Assembly (NCBI RefSeq): GCF_016836705.1
Contig: NZ_JAFCGY010000003.1
Coordinates: 349,844 to 413,843 of the forward strand
From: Mesorhizobium caraganae
Lineage (GTDB): Bacteria > Pseudomonadota > Alphaproteobacteria > Rhizobiales > Rhizobiaceae
Length of the DNA stretch: 64,000 nt
Direction: 5' to 3'
The position numbers and the translations under genes are program-made. Below, one piece after another: positions 18,111 through 29,299 of this stretch (position 1 is the stretch's first letter; every line of letters starts with the position of its first letter). Below the pieces are notes generated by a model. That model was not told the DNA's origin. It worked only from the letters and a program-made list of their open reading frames with translations, and made no database searches.

Positions 18111-18582
18111 GGATCCCAGATCCAACTTGCCGGTAGTGTTTATACCGACTTTTATCTCGGATGCTTCGCGGCATTCAGCCGACGATCCGACTAGCAGTCT
18201 CTGATTTTCATGGGATATGGCAGGTCACGGTTTGTCGGGTGGCGAAAACGCTGAACCCTGGCACTTATGCCCGCCGCGGCTCCAACGAGATGTGGAGCCT
18301 CAAAGGACTATCCGGTGGCGTCATGCTCCGCTCCTATGTCCGTTGCAACGTTGTCGTCCGAAGCACAAATCGCAAAACCTGCGGCGTCTCGCAGGCCACC
18401 TATGGGCGGCGAGGCCATCGAAAGACGGCCGGCTTCGTTGACCTTCAGAGACTGCGCCCCTGAGTCGGCGGCGTCAACATTTGAATAGCCGGTTACCGAA
18501 AAATGTGATCGCCGGGACCTTACGTCAGGGTCAGTTCTTGAAAGACCCCTGTCAGGTTTCCGCACAGCTTTGTCAGGAGCGT

Positions 18583-18597
18583 GTTCGGCCTTTGTTC
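18583..18597. promoter_or_regulatory. LexA (SOS) box upstream of uvrA
   Basis: GTTC-GGCCTTT-GTTC matches the alphaproteobacterial LexA consensus GTTC-N7-GTTC exactly. It is 152 bp before the uvrA ATG at 18750. With the second box at ssb, it indicates shared SOS control. Confidence 0.8.
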
Positions 18598-18749
18598 TTT
18601 CCGCTTGCCCCTTCGCGCGAAAGACGGTTAAACGACTTTGGTCGAGAAGTATGGCGTCTCTCGACGTGGCGGCAAAAATACCTACATAGGGGATGGCCGG
18701 GAAAACCCCGCCGATCCCACTGATACCAGATCTGAGGCGGCGACCGGCG

Positions 18750-21671
<2,922 letters not shown>

Positions 21672-21705
21672 TAGGCAGACCGGTCGAGCGCCTGGAGAGT
21701 TTTGA

Positions 21706-22176
21706 ATGACATTCCGACAGGCGCTTGCCGGTGATCTCGACGCAGTCGTCTCGCTGACGCAGGCCGCCTATGAGCACTACACGCCGCTGTTAGGCGCACC
21801 ACCTATTCCGGTCACCGAGGATTACACGCCGCGCATCGAACGCGGCGAGGTCTGGCTCTTGGAGAGCGGCGCGGATCTTGCCGGGCTGATCGTCATCGAG
21901 CGGCATCCCGATCATGCGATGATCTTCAGTGTCGCGGTCTCTCCCGCTTTCCAAGGCAAGAAACTCGGCACCGCGCTGCTCGACTTCGCCGAGGAACAGG
22001 CGCGGCTGTGGGGCGTTCCGGAGGTGCGGCTCTACACCAATTCGCGCATGGAGCGGAACATCGCGATCTACACGGCCTATGGTTTCAGCGAAACGGGTCG
22101 CCGGGCCAATCCCCACCGGCCGGGATGGACGGTGGTCGACATGGCAAAACCTGTCGGCGCGAGCACAACGGCCTGA
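21706..22176 (+). CDS. GNAT-family N-acetyltransferase
   Basis: 156 aa. The acetyl-CoA binding motif A is IFSVAVSPAFQGKKLGTALL, and motif B is RLYTNSRMERNIAIYTAYGF, both typical of GNAT enzymes. The acceptor is unknown. A GGAGAG site lies eight bases before the ATG. It follows uvrA after 34 bp and may be cotranscribed with it and with the DUF72 gene 24 bp downstream. Confidence 0.9.
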   Translation: MTFRQALAGDLDAVVSLTQAAYEHYTPLLGAPPIPVTEDYTPRIERGEVWLLESGADLAGLIVIERHPDHAMIFSVAVSPAFQGKKLGTALLDFAEEQARLWGVPEVRLYTNSRMERNIAIYTAYGFSETGRRANPHRPGWTVVDMAKPVGASTTA

Positions 22177-22200
22177 TTTTTCTGAATTCGGGAGGACGAT

Positions 22201-23004
22201 ATGAGCAAATCCGGGACAATCCGCTCAGGCATGGGTGGCTGGACTTTCGAACCCTGGGATACCTCCTTCTATCCGGACAAACTGTCGAAGGCCAAGCAGC
22301 TGCACTATGCCAGCCGCCAGGTGCCGACCATCGAAGTCAACGGCACCTACTATTCCAGCTTCAAGGAACCGACCTTCGTCAAATGGGCAAGCGAAGCGCC
22401 GGACGGTTTCGTCTATTCGCTGAAGGGCAACCGCTTCGTCACCAACCGGCGCGTGCTCGGCGAGGCCGGCGAGTCCGTGACGCGCTTCCTCAGCTCCGGC
22501 GTCGCGGCGCTCGGCGAGAAGCTAGGCCCGATCCTGTGGCAGTTCGCGCCGACGAAAAAGTTCGACGCCGACGATTTCGAAGCCTTCCTGAAACTGCTGC
22601 CGGAAAAGCAGGACGGGGTGGCGCTTCGCCATGCGCTCGAAGTGCGCAACGACAGTTTCATCGTGCCGGAATTCGCCGCACTCGCTCGCAAATACAAGGC
22701 GGCGATCGTCTATGCTGACCATGCCAAATACCCTGACATTGCCGACATCACCGGCGATTTCATCTATGCGCGGCTGCAGACCGGCTCGGACGACAATCCC
22801 GATTGCTACACGCCGAAGGGTCTGGACGAGTGGGCGGCGCGGGTAAAAACCTGGGCGGAAGGCAAGCAGCCGGCCGATCTGCGGCGCGCCGATCCGTCCG
22901 TCGACGCGCCGGTGAAGCCGCGCGACGTGTTCGCCTACTTCATCACCGAGGGCAAGGTGCGCGCGCCGTTCGGCGCCATGGCGCTGATGAAGCGGGTGAG
23001 CTGA
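22201..23004 (+). CDS. DUF72 (YecE-like) protein
   Basis: 267 aa, a TIM-barrel-like family of unknown function. Characteristic segments are IRSGMGGWTFEPWDTSFYPD, EVNGTYYSSFKEPTFVKWAS, ILWQFAPTKKFDADDFEAFL and DFIYARLQTG. A GGGAGG motif precedes the ATG. Proximity to uvrA is common for this family in my recollection, but a repair role is unproven. Confidence 0.9.
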   Translation: MSKSGTIRSGMGGWTFEPWDTSFYPDKLSKAKQLHYASRQVPTIEVNGTYYSSFKEPTFVKWASEAPDGFVYSLKGNRFVTNRRVLGEAGESVTRFLSSGVAALGEKLGPILWQFAPTKKFDADDFEAFLKLLPEKQDGVALRHALEVRNDSFIVPEFAALARKYKAAIVYADHAKYPDIADITGDFIYARLQTGSDDNPDCYTPKGLDEWAARVKTWAEGKQPADLRRADPSVDAPVKPRDVFAYFITEGKVRAPFGAMALMKRVS

Positions 23005-23040
23005 GCGGCTGAGCGGTTCGCCCTATCGCTCCAACTCTCC

Positions 23041-23090
23041 ATTTTGACGCAATCCGGACGGACATGCGTTTCAACCCAGAATTGCTCTAA
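23041..23090. repeat. Degenerate rhizobial intergenic repeat
   Basis: TTTTGACGCAATCCGGACGG to CAGAATTGCTC resembles a repeat widespread in Mesorhizobium whose ends read GACGCAATTCCGGACGG and CCTGGAATTGCTC. A fuller relative is at 36633-36704. The copy here has lost parts of the stem. Confidence 0.5.
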
Positions 23091-23206
23091 ATCAAGCCAA
23101 ACGTAGTATCTTCCCCGCCATCGTAACCTTATCGATACCTCCTTGCTGCATGAATCCGGTCCGGCCCGGTTGCAAGAGCCAGGTCGCCGCGGGCAAGGAC
23201 GAGGGC

Positions 23207-24352
23207 ATGTCGCTCGACTACAATTCGCTTCTATTGGCTGTCGGTTTTTCCGCCGCTTGCCTCTGCATGACATTGTTCGGCATCTGGCTTACCGCGCGCT
23301 CGGAAAAATTCCTGCTGACATGGGCTGTCAGCGTGCTTCTGATCGTCGCCGACGTCTTGGCCTACCAGGCCTATATCGACGCGCCCGGACGCCTGCTCGG
23401 CCTCGCCACCTTCACCTTCCTGCTGCTCGCCTTCGCGACCATGCTGGGAGCCGCCCACCAATTCACGACCGGCGCCTCGCCGCTGCCGCGCATCGCTATC
23501 GGCGCCGGCGGTCCGCTGGCGATCGCCTTGCCGCCAATGGCGCTTGGCTATGACGGGCTGGGCTTCATGCTGGAAAATGCGTTTGCCGCGCTGCTCTTGT
23601 TTGCAACAGCCTATGAATACTGGAAGGGACGGACCGAATTCCCGGCTCCGATCATCGGCATTGCCGGGCTCTACACGGCCACCGCAATATCCTTCGTGCT
23701 GTGCTCCGGAGTGCTGGTCTGGGATGGCAGGCTGGTGCTTGGCCATGCGCCGAGCAACTGGGCCGAGGATCTCAGCCTCATCATCGTCATCGCCTGCATG
23801 ACCGGCATCGGCGCCTTGTCGCTGGCGCTCAACCAGGGGCGCTTGGCGCAGCATCACCGCCGCGAAGCGCTAACCGATCCGCTTACCGGCCTGCTCAACC
23901 GACGCGCTTTGTTCGACCTGTATGGCAAAACGGCGGTCGAGGCCTTCACCGCCGTGATCGTGTTCGATCTCGATGGCTTCAAAGCCATCAACGACGAGTT
24001 CGGCCATGCCACCGGAGACGAAGTGCTGAAACTGTTCGCCAAGGATTTGACCGCCAATCTCCAGCCGGGCGACGTCGCCGCGCGCATGGGCGGAGAGGAG
24101 TTTGCGCTGGTCCTCGATCGCATCTTGCCTGAGAAGGTGGAATTCATAGCCGAACGCATCCGGGCCAGTTTTGCCTCGCGCCGGATCGATACCGAGACCC
24201 GCCTGCTGGCCTGCACGGTCAGCGCCGGCTACGCTTTCGGCAGCGAAGGCGGCACCAAGTTCGACAAGGTGCTCAGCGCCGCCGACAAGGCGCTCTACGG
24301 CGCCAAGCGCGGCGGCCGCAACCGGGTGCTCGCATTCCGGCGCGCCGGGTAG
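23207..24352 (+). CDS. Membrane-bound GGDEF diguanylate cyclase
   Basis: 381 aa from the ATG at 23207 (GAGG upstream). The first ~215 residues hold about six hydrophobic helices. The GGDEF domain follows, with LTDPLTGLLNRRALFDLYGK, VIVFDLDGFKAINDEFGHATGD and the active site GGEEF at 295-299, so it should make cyclic di-GMP from GTP. Five residues before the active site the inhibitory RxxD motif reads QPGD, so product inhibition at this site is probably absent. The frame is open from 23150. No partner gene is adjacent. Confidence 0.9.
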   Translation: MSLDYNSLLLAVGFSAACLCMTLFGIWLTARSEKFLLTWAVSVLLIVADVLAYQAYIDAPGRLLGLATFTFLLLAFATMLGAAHQFTTGASPLPRIAIGAGGPLAIALPPMALGYDGLGFMLENAFAALLLFATAYEYWKGRTEFPAPIIGIAGLYTATAISFVLCSGVLVWDGRLVLGHAPSNWAEDLSLIIVIACMTGIGALSLALNQGRLAQHHRREALTDPLTGLLNRRALFDLYGKTAVEAFTAVIVFDLDGFKAINDEFGHATGDEVLKLFAKDLTANLQPGDVAARMGGEEFALVLDRILPEKVEFIAERIRASFASRRIDTETRLLACTVSAGYAFGSEGGTKFDKVLSAADKALYGAKRGGRNRVLAFRRAG

Positions 24353-24410
24353 GCTGTGCCGATATTCAGCCGGCCTGACCTGAATCTCAACACATACTCG
24401 GCCTCAGCGG

Positions 24411-24587
24411 TCAGGCAGCCAGGACGATCTCGTTGTAGGTATCGAGATCGACATAGAAAACCTTGGTGATTTCGCCGATCAACTCATCCTGCTGGTAGCC
24501 TTGCGAGCGCAGAATGTTGATGGCGGTGATGATGTCGACGCGCTCTGTCAGCCGTCGTTTCTGGTGGTCCTCGACGAACCGTTCCAT
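24411..24587 (-). CDS. 58-aa conserved small protein
   Basis: A short gene easily missed by length cut-offs. The ATG at 24587 follows CCAGGAGAATAGGCT, a strong ribosome-binding site. The product is hydrophilic and predicted mostly helical (ERFVEDHQKRRLTERVDIIT, then QGYQQDELIGEITKVFYVDL). The C-terminal pattern, a helix ending in a short conserved-looking motif, looks like a genuine folded small protein. No function can be assigned. It lies between the diguanylate cyclase and the urt operon on the urt strand. Confidence 0.65.
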   Translation of the reverse strand: MERFVEDHQKRRLTERVDIITAINILRSQGYQQDELIGEITKVFYVDLDTYNEIVLAA

Positions 24588-24809
24588 AGCCTATTCTCCT
24601 GGCAAGATTATCTGGACGCATTGACCGACAATCAGAACTGCGAGGGAAAGCTAGGGTGGCTTGCTTGCGCGGAACTTGCAGGCTGAGCCAGCGCATTCCC
24701 TCCATCTGCTACAGACTGATACGGAAGCGGCCGACTCACCGGGGCCTGAGAAAGACTAGCATGCAGTATTGCTAGTGCCAGCGTTGAGGATGAACTGAGT
24801 GGAAAATGG

Positions 24810-25505
24810 TTAGACCGTCAGAAACTTCCTGACATCCGCCCTGTCGAGATCTTCGGCCGGGCCGGTATGGACGATCTGGCCCCGGTCCATGATGTTGACC
24901 TCGTCGGCGAGCTCGCGGCAGAAATCGAGATATTGCTCGACCAGAAGCACTGCGATGCCGGCCTGGTCGCGCAAATAGCGGATGGCGCGGCCGATGTCCT
25001 TGATGATCGAGGGCTGGATGCCTTCGGTTGGCTCGTCCAGCACCAGCAGTTTCGGCCGCATCACCAGCGCCCGGCCGATGGCGAGCTGCTGCTGCTGGCC
25101 GCCGGAGAGATCGCCGCCACGGCGTCCCAGCATCTGCTTCAACACCGGGAACAGTTCGAAGACATGCGCAGGCACATTGCGGTCGGCGCGCTTCAACGGC
25201 GCAAAACCGGACTCCAGGTTCTCGCGTACCGTCAGCAGGGGAAAGATCTCCCTGCCCTGCGGCACGAATGCGATGCCCGACCGGGCGCGATCATACGCCG
25301 CGCTCCGGTCGAGCGCCTTCCCCTCGAAGGCAACACTTCCGCTCGTCAGCCGGTGGTGGCCGACGATCGATCTCATCAAACTGGTCTTGCCGACGCCGTT
25401 GCGGCCGAGCACGCAAGTGATCTTGCCGGCGCCCGCCTTCAGCGACACGCCGCGCAGCGCCTGGGCGGCACCGTAGTGGAGCGTGGCGTTGGAAACTTCG
25501 AGCAT
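24810..25505 (-). CDS. urtE: Urea ABC transporter ATPase UrtE
   Basis: 231 aa. Walker A is GRNGVGKTSL, the signature LSGGQQQQLAIGRAL, and Walker B KLLVLDEPTEGI. It is the LivF-like ATPase of the urea importer and pairs with UrtD. The N-terminus LEVSNATLHYGAAQALRGVS is typical. It is the last gene of the urtABCDE unit, 69 bp after urtD, the largest gap in the urtBCDE part. Confidence 0.93.
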   Translation of the reverse strand: MLEVSNATLHYGAAQALRGVSLKAGAGKITCVLGRNGVGKTSLMRSIVGHHRLTSGSVAFEGKALDRSAAYDRARSGIAFVPQGREIFPLLTVRENLESGFAPLKRADRNVPAHVFELFPVLKQMLGRRGGDLSGGQQQQLAIGRALVMRPKLLVLDEPTEGIQPSIIKDIGRAIRYLRDQAGIAVLLVEQYLDFCRELADEVNIMDRGQIVHTGPAEDLDRADVRKFLTV

Positions 25506-25574
25506 GTCAGCGCCTTTTCCAGAAGCGAAGGAAAGACAGGTCGAAGCGATGGAATTGCACCCGCCACACCATGC

Positions 25575-26321
25575 TCATCTCCCCAGATAAACTTCGACGA
25601 CCCGCTCGTCGGCCGAGACGAAATCCAGCGTCCCTTCCGACAGCACCGAGCCCTCATGCAGGCAGGTGACCTTGACGCCGAGCTCTCGCACGAAATGCAT
25701 GTCGTGCTCGACGACGATGACCGAATGGTCACGCGCTATGTCTTTGAGCAGGCGCGCTGTTTCCTCGGTCTCGGCATCGGTCATGCCGGCCACCGGCTCG
25801 TCGACCAAAAGCAGCTTCGGGTCCTGCGCCAAGAGCATGCCGATCTCCAGCCACTGCTTCTGACCGTGGCTGAGATTGGCCGCCAGATCGTGACGCTTGT
25901 CGCCGAGCCGGATGACGCCGAGGATGTCGTCGATCTGCCGCGCCTCGGCGGCCGAGCGGCGATGGAACAGCGCCGGGAAGATCGAGCGCGGCCCCTTCAG
26001 GGCCAGCATCAGATTGTCTTCGACGCTGTGGCTTTCGAAGACGGTCGGTTTCTGGAATTTGCGGCCGATGCCCATCATGGCGATCTCAGCCTCATCGTGC
26101 CTTGTCAGATCGACCTGGCCGTCGAAGAACACCTCGCCCTCGTCGGGACGGGTCTTGCCGGTGACGATGTCCATCATAGTCGTCTTGCCGGCGCCGTTGG
26201 GGCCGATGATGGCGCGCATCTCGCCCTTGTCGAGCACCAGTGACAGATTGTTGATGGCGCGGAAACCGTCGAAGGAGACCGAGACGCCGTCGAGATAGAG
26301 GATGGTGTTGGACTTCGACAT
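25575..26321 (-). CDS. urtD: Urea ABC transporter ATPase UrtD
   Basis: 248 aa. Walker A GPNGAGKTTM, the unusual signature LSHGQKQWLEIG seen in UrtD proteins, and Walker B KLLLVDEPVAGM are present. It powers urea import with UrtE at the cytoplasmic face. The ATG at 26321 lies 4 bp from the urtC stop. The longer frame open to 26630 covers urtC coding sequence and is rejected. Confidence 0.95.
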   Translation of the reverse strand: MSKSNTILYLDGVSVSFDGFRAINNLSLVLDKGEMRAIIGPNGAGKTTMMDIVTGKTRPDEGEVFFDGQVDLTRHDEAEIAMMGIGRKFQKPTVFESHSVEDNLMLALKGPRSIFPALFHRRSAAEARQIDDILGVIRLGDKRHDLAANLSHGQKQWLEIGMLLAQDPKLLLVDEPVAGMTDAETEETARLLKDIARDHSVIVVEHDMHFVRELGVKVTCLHEGSVLSEGTLDFVSADERVVEVYLGR

Positions 26322-26325
26322 CGCT

Positions 26326-27558
26326 CTACTCCGCCGGCTGCGGTTCGGGGCCGGACGCGGACCAGGCACCGGGCGTTGTCGCCGCGGAGCGGACGATCTT
26401 CGCCGGTGGCGGGGCGTCGGAATCGGTGCCAGCCTCCTCAGCGATCGCGGCTGCCCGCATCGCCTTGGCATTGCCGCGCCAGGAATCCCACATGCCGATG
26501 ATGCCCTTGGGCAGGAACAGGGTGACGGCGACGAACAGGCCGCCCAACGCGAACAGCCAGAATTCCGGCAGCACGCCGGTGAACCAGGATTTGCCGGCAT
26601 TGACGAGCAGCGCGCCGACGATCGGGCCAACGATGGTGCCGCGCCCGCCGACGGCCGCCCAGATCACAACTTCGATCGAGTTGGATGGTTCGAACTCGCC
26701 GGGATTGATGATGCCGACCTGCGGCACGTAAAGCGCGCCGGCAATGCCCGCCATGACAGCCGAGACGGTAAAGGCAAACAGTTTTACATTTTCCGCCCGC
26801 CAGCCGAGGAAGCGCGTGCGGCTTTCGGCATCGCGCACAGCCATCAAGAGCTTGCCGTATTTGGAGCCGACGATCGCCCAGGTGATGAAGACGGCGAGCG
26901 CCAGCATCACCGCGCTGGCGGCAAACAGTGCCGAGCGGGTGGCATCGGCCTGGACGTTGAAGCCCAGAATGTCCTTGAAATCGGTCAGGCCGTTGTTGCC
27001 GCCAAAACCCATATCGTTGCGGAAGAAGGCGAGCAGCAGCGCATATGTCATCGCCTGGGTGATGATGGAGAGGTAGACGCCGGTGACGCGGCTGCGGAAG
27101 GCGAACCAGCCGAAGACGAAGGCTAGCAGGCCAGGTACGGCCAGAACCATGACGGCGGCGAACCAGAAATGATCGAAGCCATACCAGAACCACGGCAATT
27201 CCTTGTAGTTCAGGAACACCATGAAATCGGGCAGGATCGGGTTGCCGTAGACGCCGCGCGAGCCGATCTGGCGCATCAGATACATGCCCATCGCATAGCC
27301 ACCGAGCGCGAAGAAGGCGCCGTGACCGAGCGAGAGGATGCCGCAATAGCCCCAGACGAGATCGAGCGCCAAGGCAAGCAATGCGTAGCAGAGATATTTG
27401 CCGGTCAGCGCCACGATATAGGGCGGGATGTAGAAGGCGCTGGTCGGCGACACCGCAAGGTTGAGCAGCGGCACGATGATGGCGGCGGCCAACAGGATGA
27501 GAATCGTGATGGCGATGCGGCGGTCCGCGCCGGCAGCGAAGAAGCGTCCTGTGATCAT
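26326..27558 (-). CDS. urtC: Urea ABC transporter permease UrtC
   Basis: 410 aa, a LivM-like permease with about ten helices. Typical segments are LDLVWGYCGILSLGHGAFFA, FGGNNGLTDFKDILGF and NSIEVVIWAAVGGRGTIVGP, and the C-terminal tail is alanine-proline rich. The ATG at 27558 overlaps the urtB stop by four bases (ATGA), so translation is coupled. It forms the membrane channel with UrtB. Confidence 0.95.
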   Translation of the reverse strand: MITGRFFAAGADRRIAITILILLAAAIIVPLLNLAVSPTSAFYIPPYIVALTGKYLCYALLALALDLVWGYCGILSLGHGAFFALGGYAMGMYLMRQIGSRGVYGNPILPDFMVFLNYKELPWFWYGFDHFWFAAVMVLAVPGLLAFVFGWFAFRSRVTGVYLSIITQAMTYALLLAFFRNDMGFGGNNGLTDFKDILGFNVQADATRSALFAASAVMLALAVFITWAIVGSKYGKLLMAVRDAESRTRFLGWRAENVKLFAFTVSAVMAGIAGALYVPQVGIINPGEFEPSNSIEVVIWAAVGGRGTIVGPIVGALLVNAGKSWFTGVLPEFWLFALGGLFVAVTLFLPKGIIGMWDSWRGNAKAMRAAAIAEEAGTDSDAPPPAKIVRSAATTPGAWSASGPEPQPAE

Positions 27559-29171
27559 GCTTCCACCGCCCTGCCCTTGAGCGCGAACAGGCCGCGCGGG
27601 CGTTTCTGGATGAACAGGATGATGAGGACCAGCACGACGATCTTGCCGAGCACCGCGCCGGCATAGGGCTCCAAAACCTTGTTGACGATGCCGAGAGAGA
27701 AGGCGCCGACCAGCGTGCCCCACAGATTGCCGACGCCGCCGAAGACGACGACCATGAAACTGTCGATGATGTAGCCGCGGCCGAGGTTGGGCGAGACATT
27801 GTCGATCTGGCTGAGCGCGACACCGGCAATGCCGGCAATGCCGGAGCCCAGCGCAAAGGTCAGCGCGTCGACCCAAGGCGTGCGGATGCCCATCGAGGCG
27901 GCCATGCGGCGGTTGGCGGTGACGGCGCGCATCTGCAGACCCCAGGGCGTGCGCTTCATGACATAGAGCAGCACGCCGAAGACGGTGAGCGCGAAGACCA
28001 GAATCCACAGCCTGTTCCAGGTGATGGCGAGCTGGCCGACATCGAAGGAGCCCGACATCCAGGAGGGATTGCCGACCTCCTGGTTGGTCGGCCCGAAGAT
28101 CGACCGCACTGCCTGCTGCAGGACCAGCGAGACGCCCCAGGTCGCGAGCAGCGTTTCCAGCGGCCGGCCGTAGAGGAAGCGGATGACGCCGCGCTCGATG
28201 ATCAGGCCGATAGAGGCGGCAACCAGGAAGGCGAGCGGCAACGCGATGACCAGCGACCAGTCGAACAGGCCGGGGAATGAGGTTCGGATCACCTGCTGCA
28301 CGACGAAGGTGGTGTAGGCGCCGAGCATGACCATCTCGCCATGCGCCATGTTGATGACGCCCATGACGCCGAAGGTGATGGCAAGGCCGATGGCCGCCAG
28401 CAGCAGCACCGAGCCGAGCGATATGCCGTACCAGATGTTCTGACCGGCATCCCACAGCGCCAGGCTCGAATTGATGCTGGCGATCGCAGCGCTCGCGGCG
28501 TCCTTGACCGCGCCTTGCGCGTTGGCCTCGACCGACGTGAGCAGCGACAGCGCGTCGCGGTCGCCGCGCGCGCCGATGAGCGCAATGGCTGCAAGCTTGT
28601 CGGCCTCGGGCTTGTCGGAGACCAGGACCGACGCAGCGCGCGCCTGCTCGAATAGCGCCTTGACCTTGGCGTCGGTCTCGGCGGCAATGGCCGCGTCGAG
28701 CGGCTCGATGTTGGCGGCATCGGGCGTCTTGAACATTGTGTCGGCGGCAGCAATGCGGACAGCCGGATCTTTCGCACGCAACGTCAGCGTGCCCAGCGCA
28801 TCGCGGATGACGCGGCGCAGCGTGTTGTTGACCTTGATCTTGGTGATGTCGGCCTTGGCGGCGTCGCCGGCGCTCTCACCGCTCAGCGGATCGAGCAGCG
28901 TGACACTGTCGCCGGCCTCATTGCCGACGAAGACGGCTGAATCGTCTTTGCGGATGTAAAGATTGCCTTCGGCGAGCGCTGCAAGCGGACGTTCGACCAG
29001 CGGATCGCCGGTGGCGGCGAGCTCACGCACCACGGCTTCGGTCGCCGAAAACCCTGAGCCGGTGGCGAATTTGGCGATGACGGCGCGCAGATCAGCTTCG
29101 GCTGCGTTCGACGGCAACAGGCTTGCCATCAGGAACACCAGCATGAGGCCGAGAGTGCGCAACAGGATCAT
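27555..29171 (-). CDS. urtB: Urea ABC transporter permease UrtB
   Basis: 538 aa, a LivH-like permease. The protein has a signal-like N-terminus (LRTLGLMLVFLMASLLPSNA) and a ~220-residue periplasmic extension before the membrane domain, as in UrtB proteins generally. The permease part begins around WYGISLGSVLLLAAIGLAIT and includes MGVINMAHGEMVMLGAYTTF. The ATG at 29171 was chosen because it puts the signal sequence first. It lies 128 bp after urtA. Confidence 0.95.
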   Translation of the reverse strand: MILLRTLGLMLVFLMASLLPSNAAEADLRAVIAKFATGSGFSATEAVVRELAATGDPLVERPLAALAEGNLYIRKDDSAVFVGNEAGDSVTLLDPLSGESAGDAAKADITKIKVNNTLRRVIRDALGTLTLRAKDPAVRIAAADTMFKTPDAANIEPLDAAIAAETDAKVKALFEQARAASVLVSDKPEADKLAAIALIGARGDRDALSLLTSVEANAQGAVKDAASAAIASINSSLALWDAGQNIWYGISLGSVLLLAAIGLAITFGVMGVINMAHGEMVMLGAYTTFVVQQVIRTSFPGLFDWSLVIALPLAFLVAASIGLIIERGVIRFLYGRPLETLLATWGVSLVLQQAVRSIFGPTNQEVGNPSWMSGSFDVGQLAITWNRLWILVFALTVFGVLLYVMKRTPWGLQMRAVTANRRMAASMGIRTPWVDALTFALGSGIAGIAGVALSQIDNVSPNLGRGYIIDSFMVVVFGGVGNLWGTLVGAFSLGIVNKVLEPYAGAVLGKIVVLVLIILFIQKRPRGLFALKGRAVEA

Positions 29172-29299
29172 CCGCTCAGGTACTTTTCCGGGAGGTGGAA
29201 TTTGGCGCCCGGGCGGGCTGAAGCGCCCGGACGCCTTGCGGTCTCTGGCCTTGGAACCGGCCAGATGGCCATGGACCTGACGGTCCAGGCCGGGGAGGA
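29172..29299 (-). other. urtA-urtB spacer with hairpins
   Basis: It contains two GC-rich stems: CTGGCC/GGCCAG at about 29248-29267 and TGGACC/GGTCCA at about 29271-29286. Such stems behind the binding-protein gene of ABC operons often raise binding-protein mRNA relative to the permease mRNA. That role here is inference. No coding sequence is seen. Confidence 0.45.

Larger units (their letters stand above)
17991..18749. other. 759-bp intergenic region upstream of uvrA
   Basis: It holds the terminator at 18071-18110 and the LexA box at 18583-18597. Between them, 18111-18570 contains only short frames with atypical codon use (for example a 100-codon frame at 18161-18463). I found no homology, ribosome-binding site or RNA structure that I could name. 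Confidence 0.6.

Noticed and set aside
18161..18463. 100-codon frame in the gap before uvrA
   Set aside because: No ribosome-binding site, no recognisable domain, odd amino acid composition.
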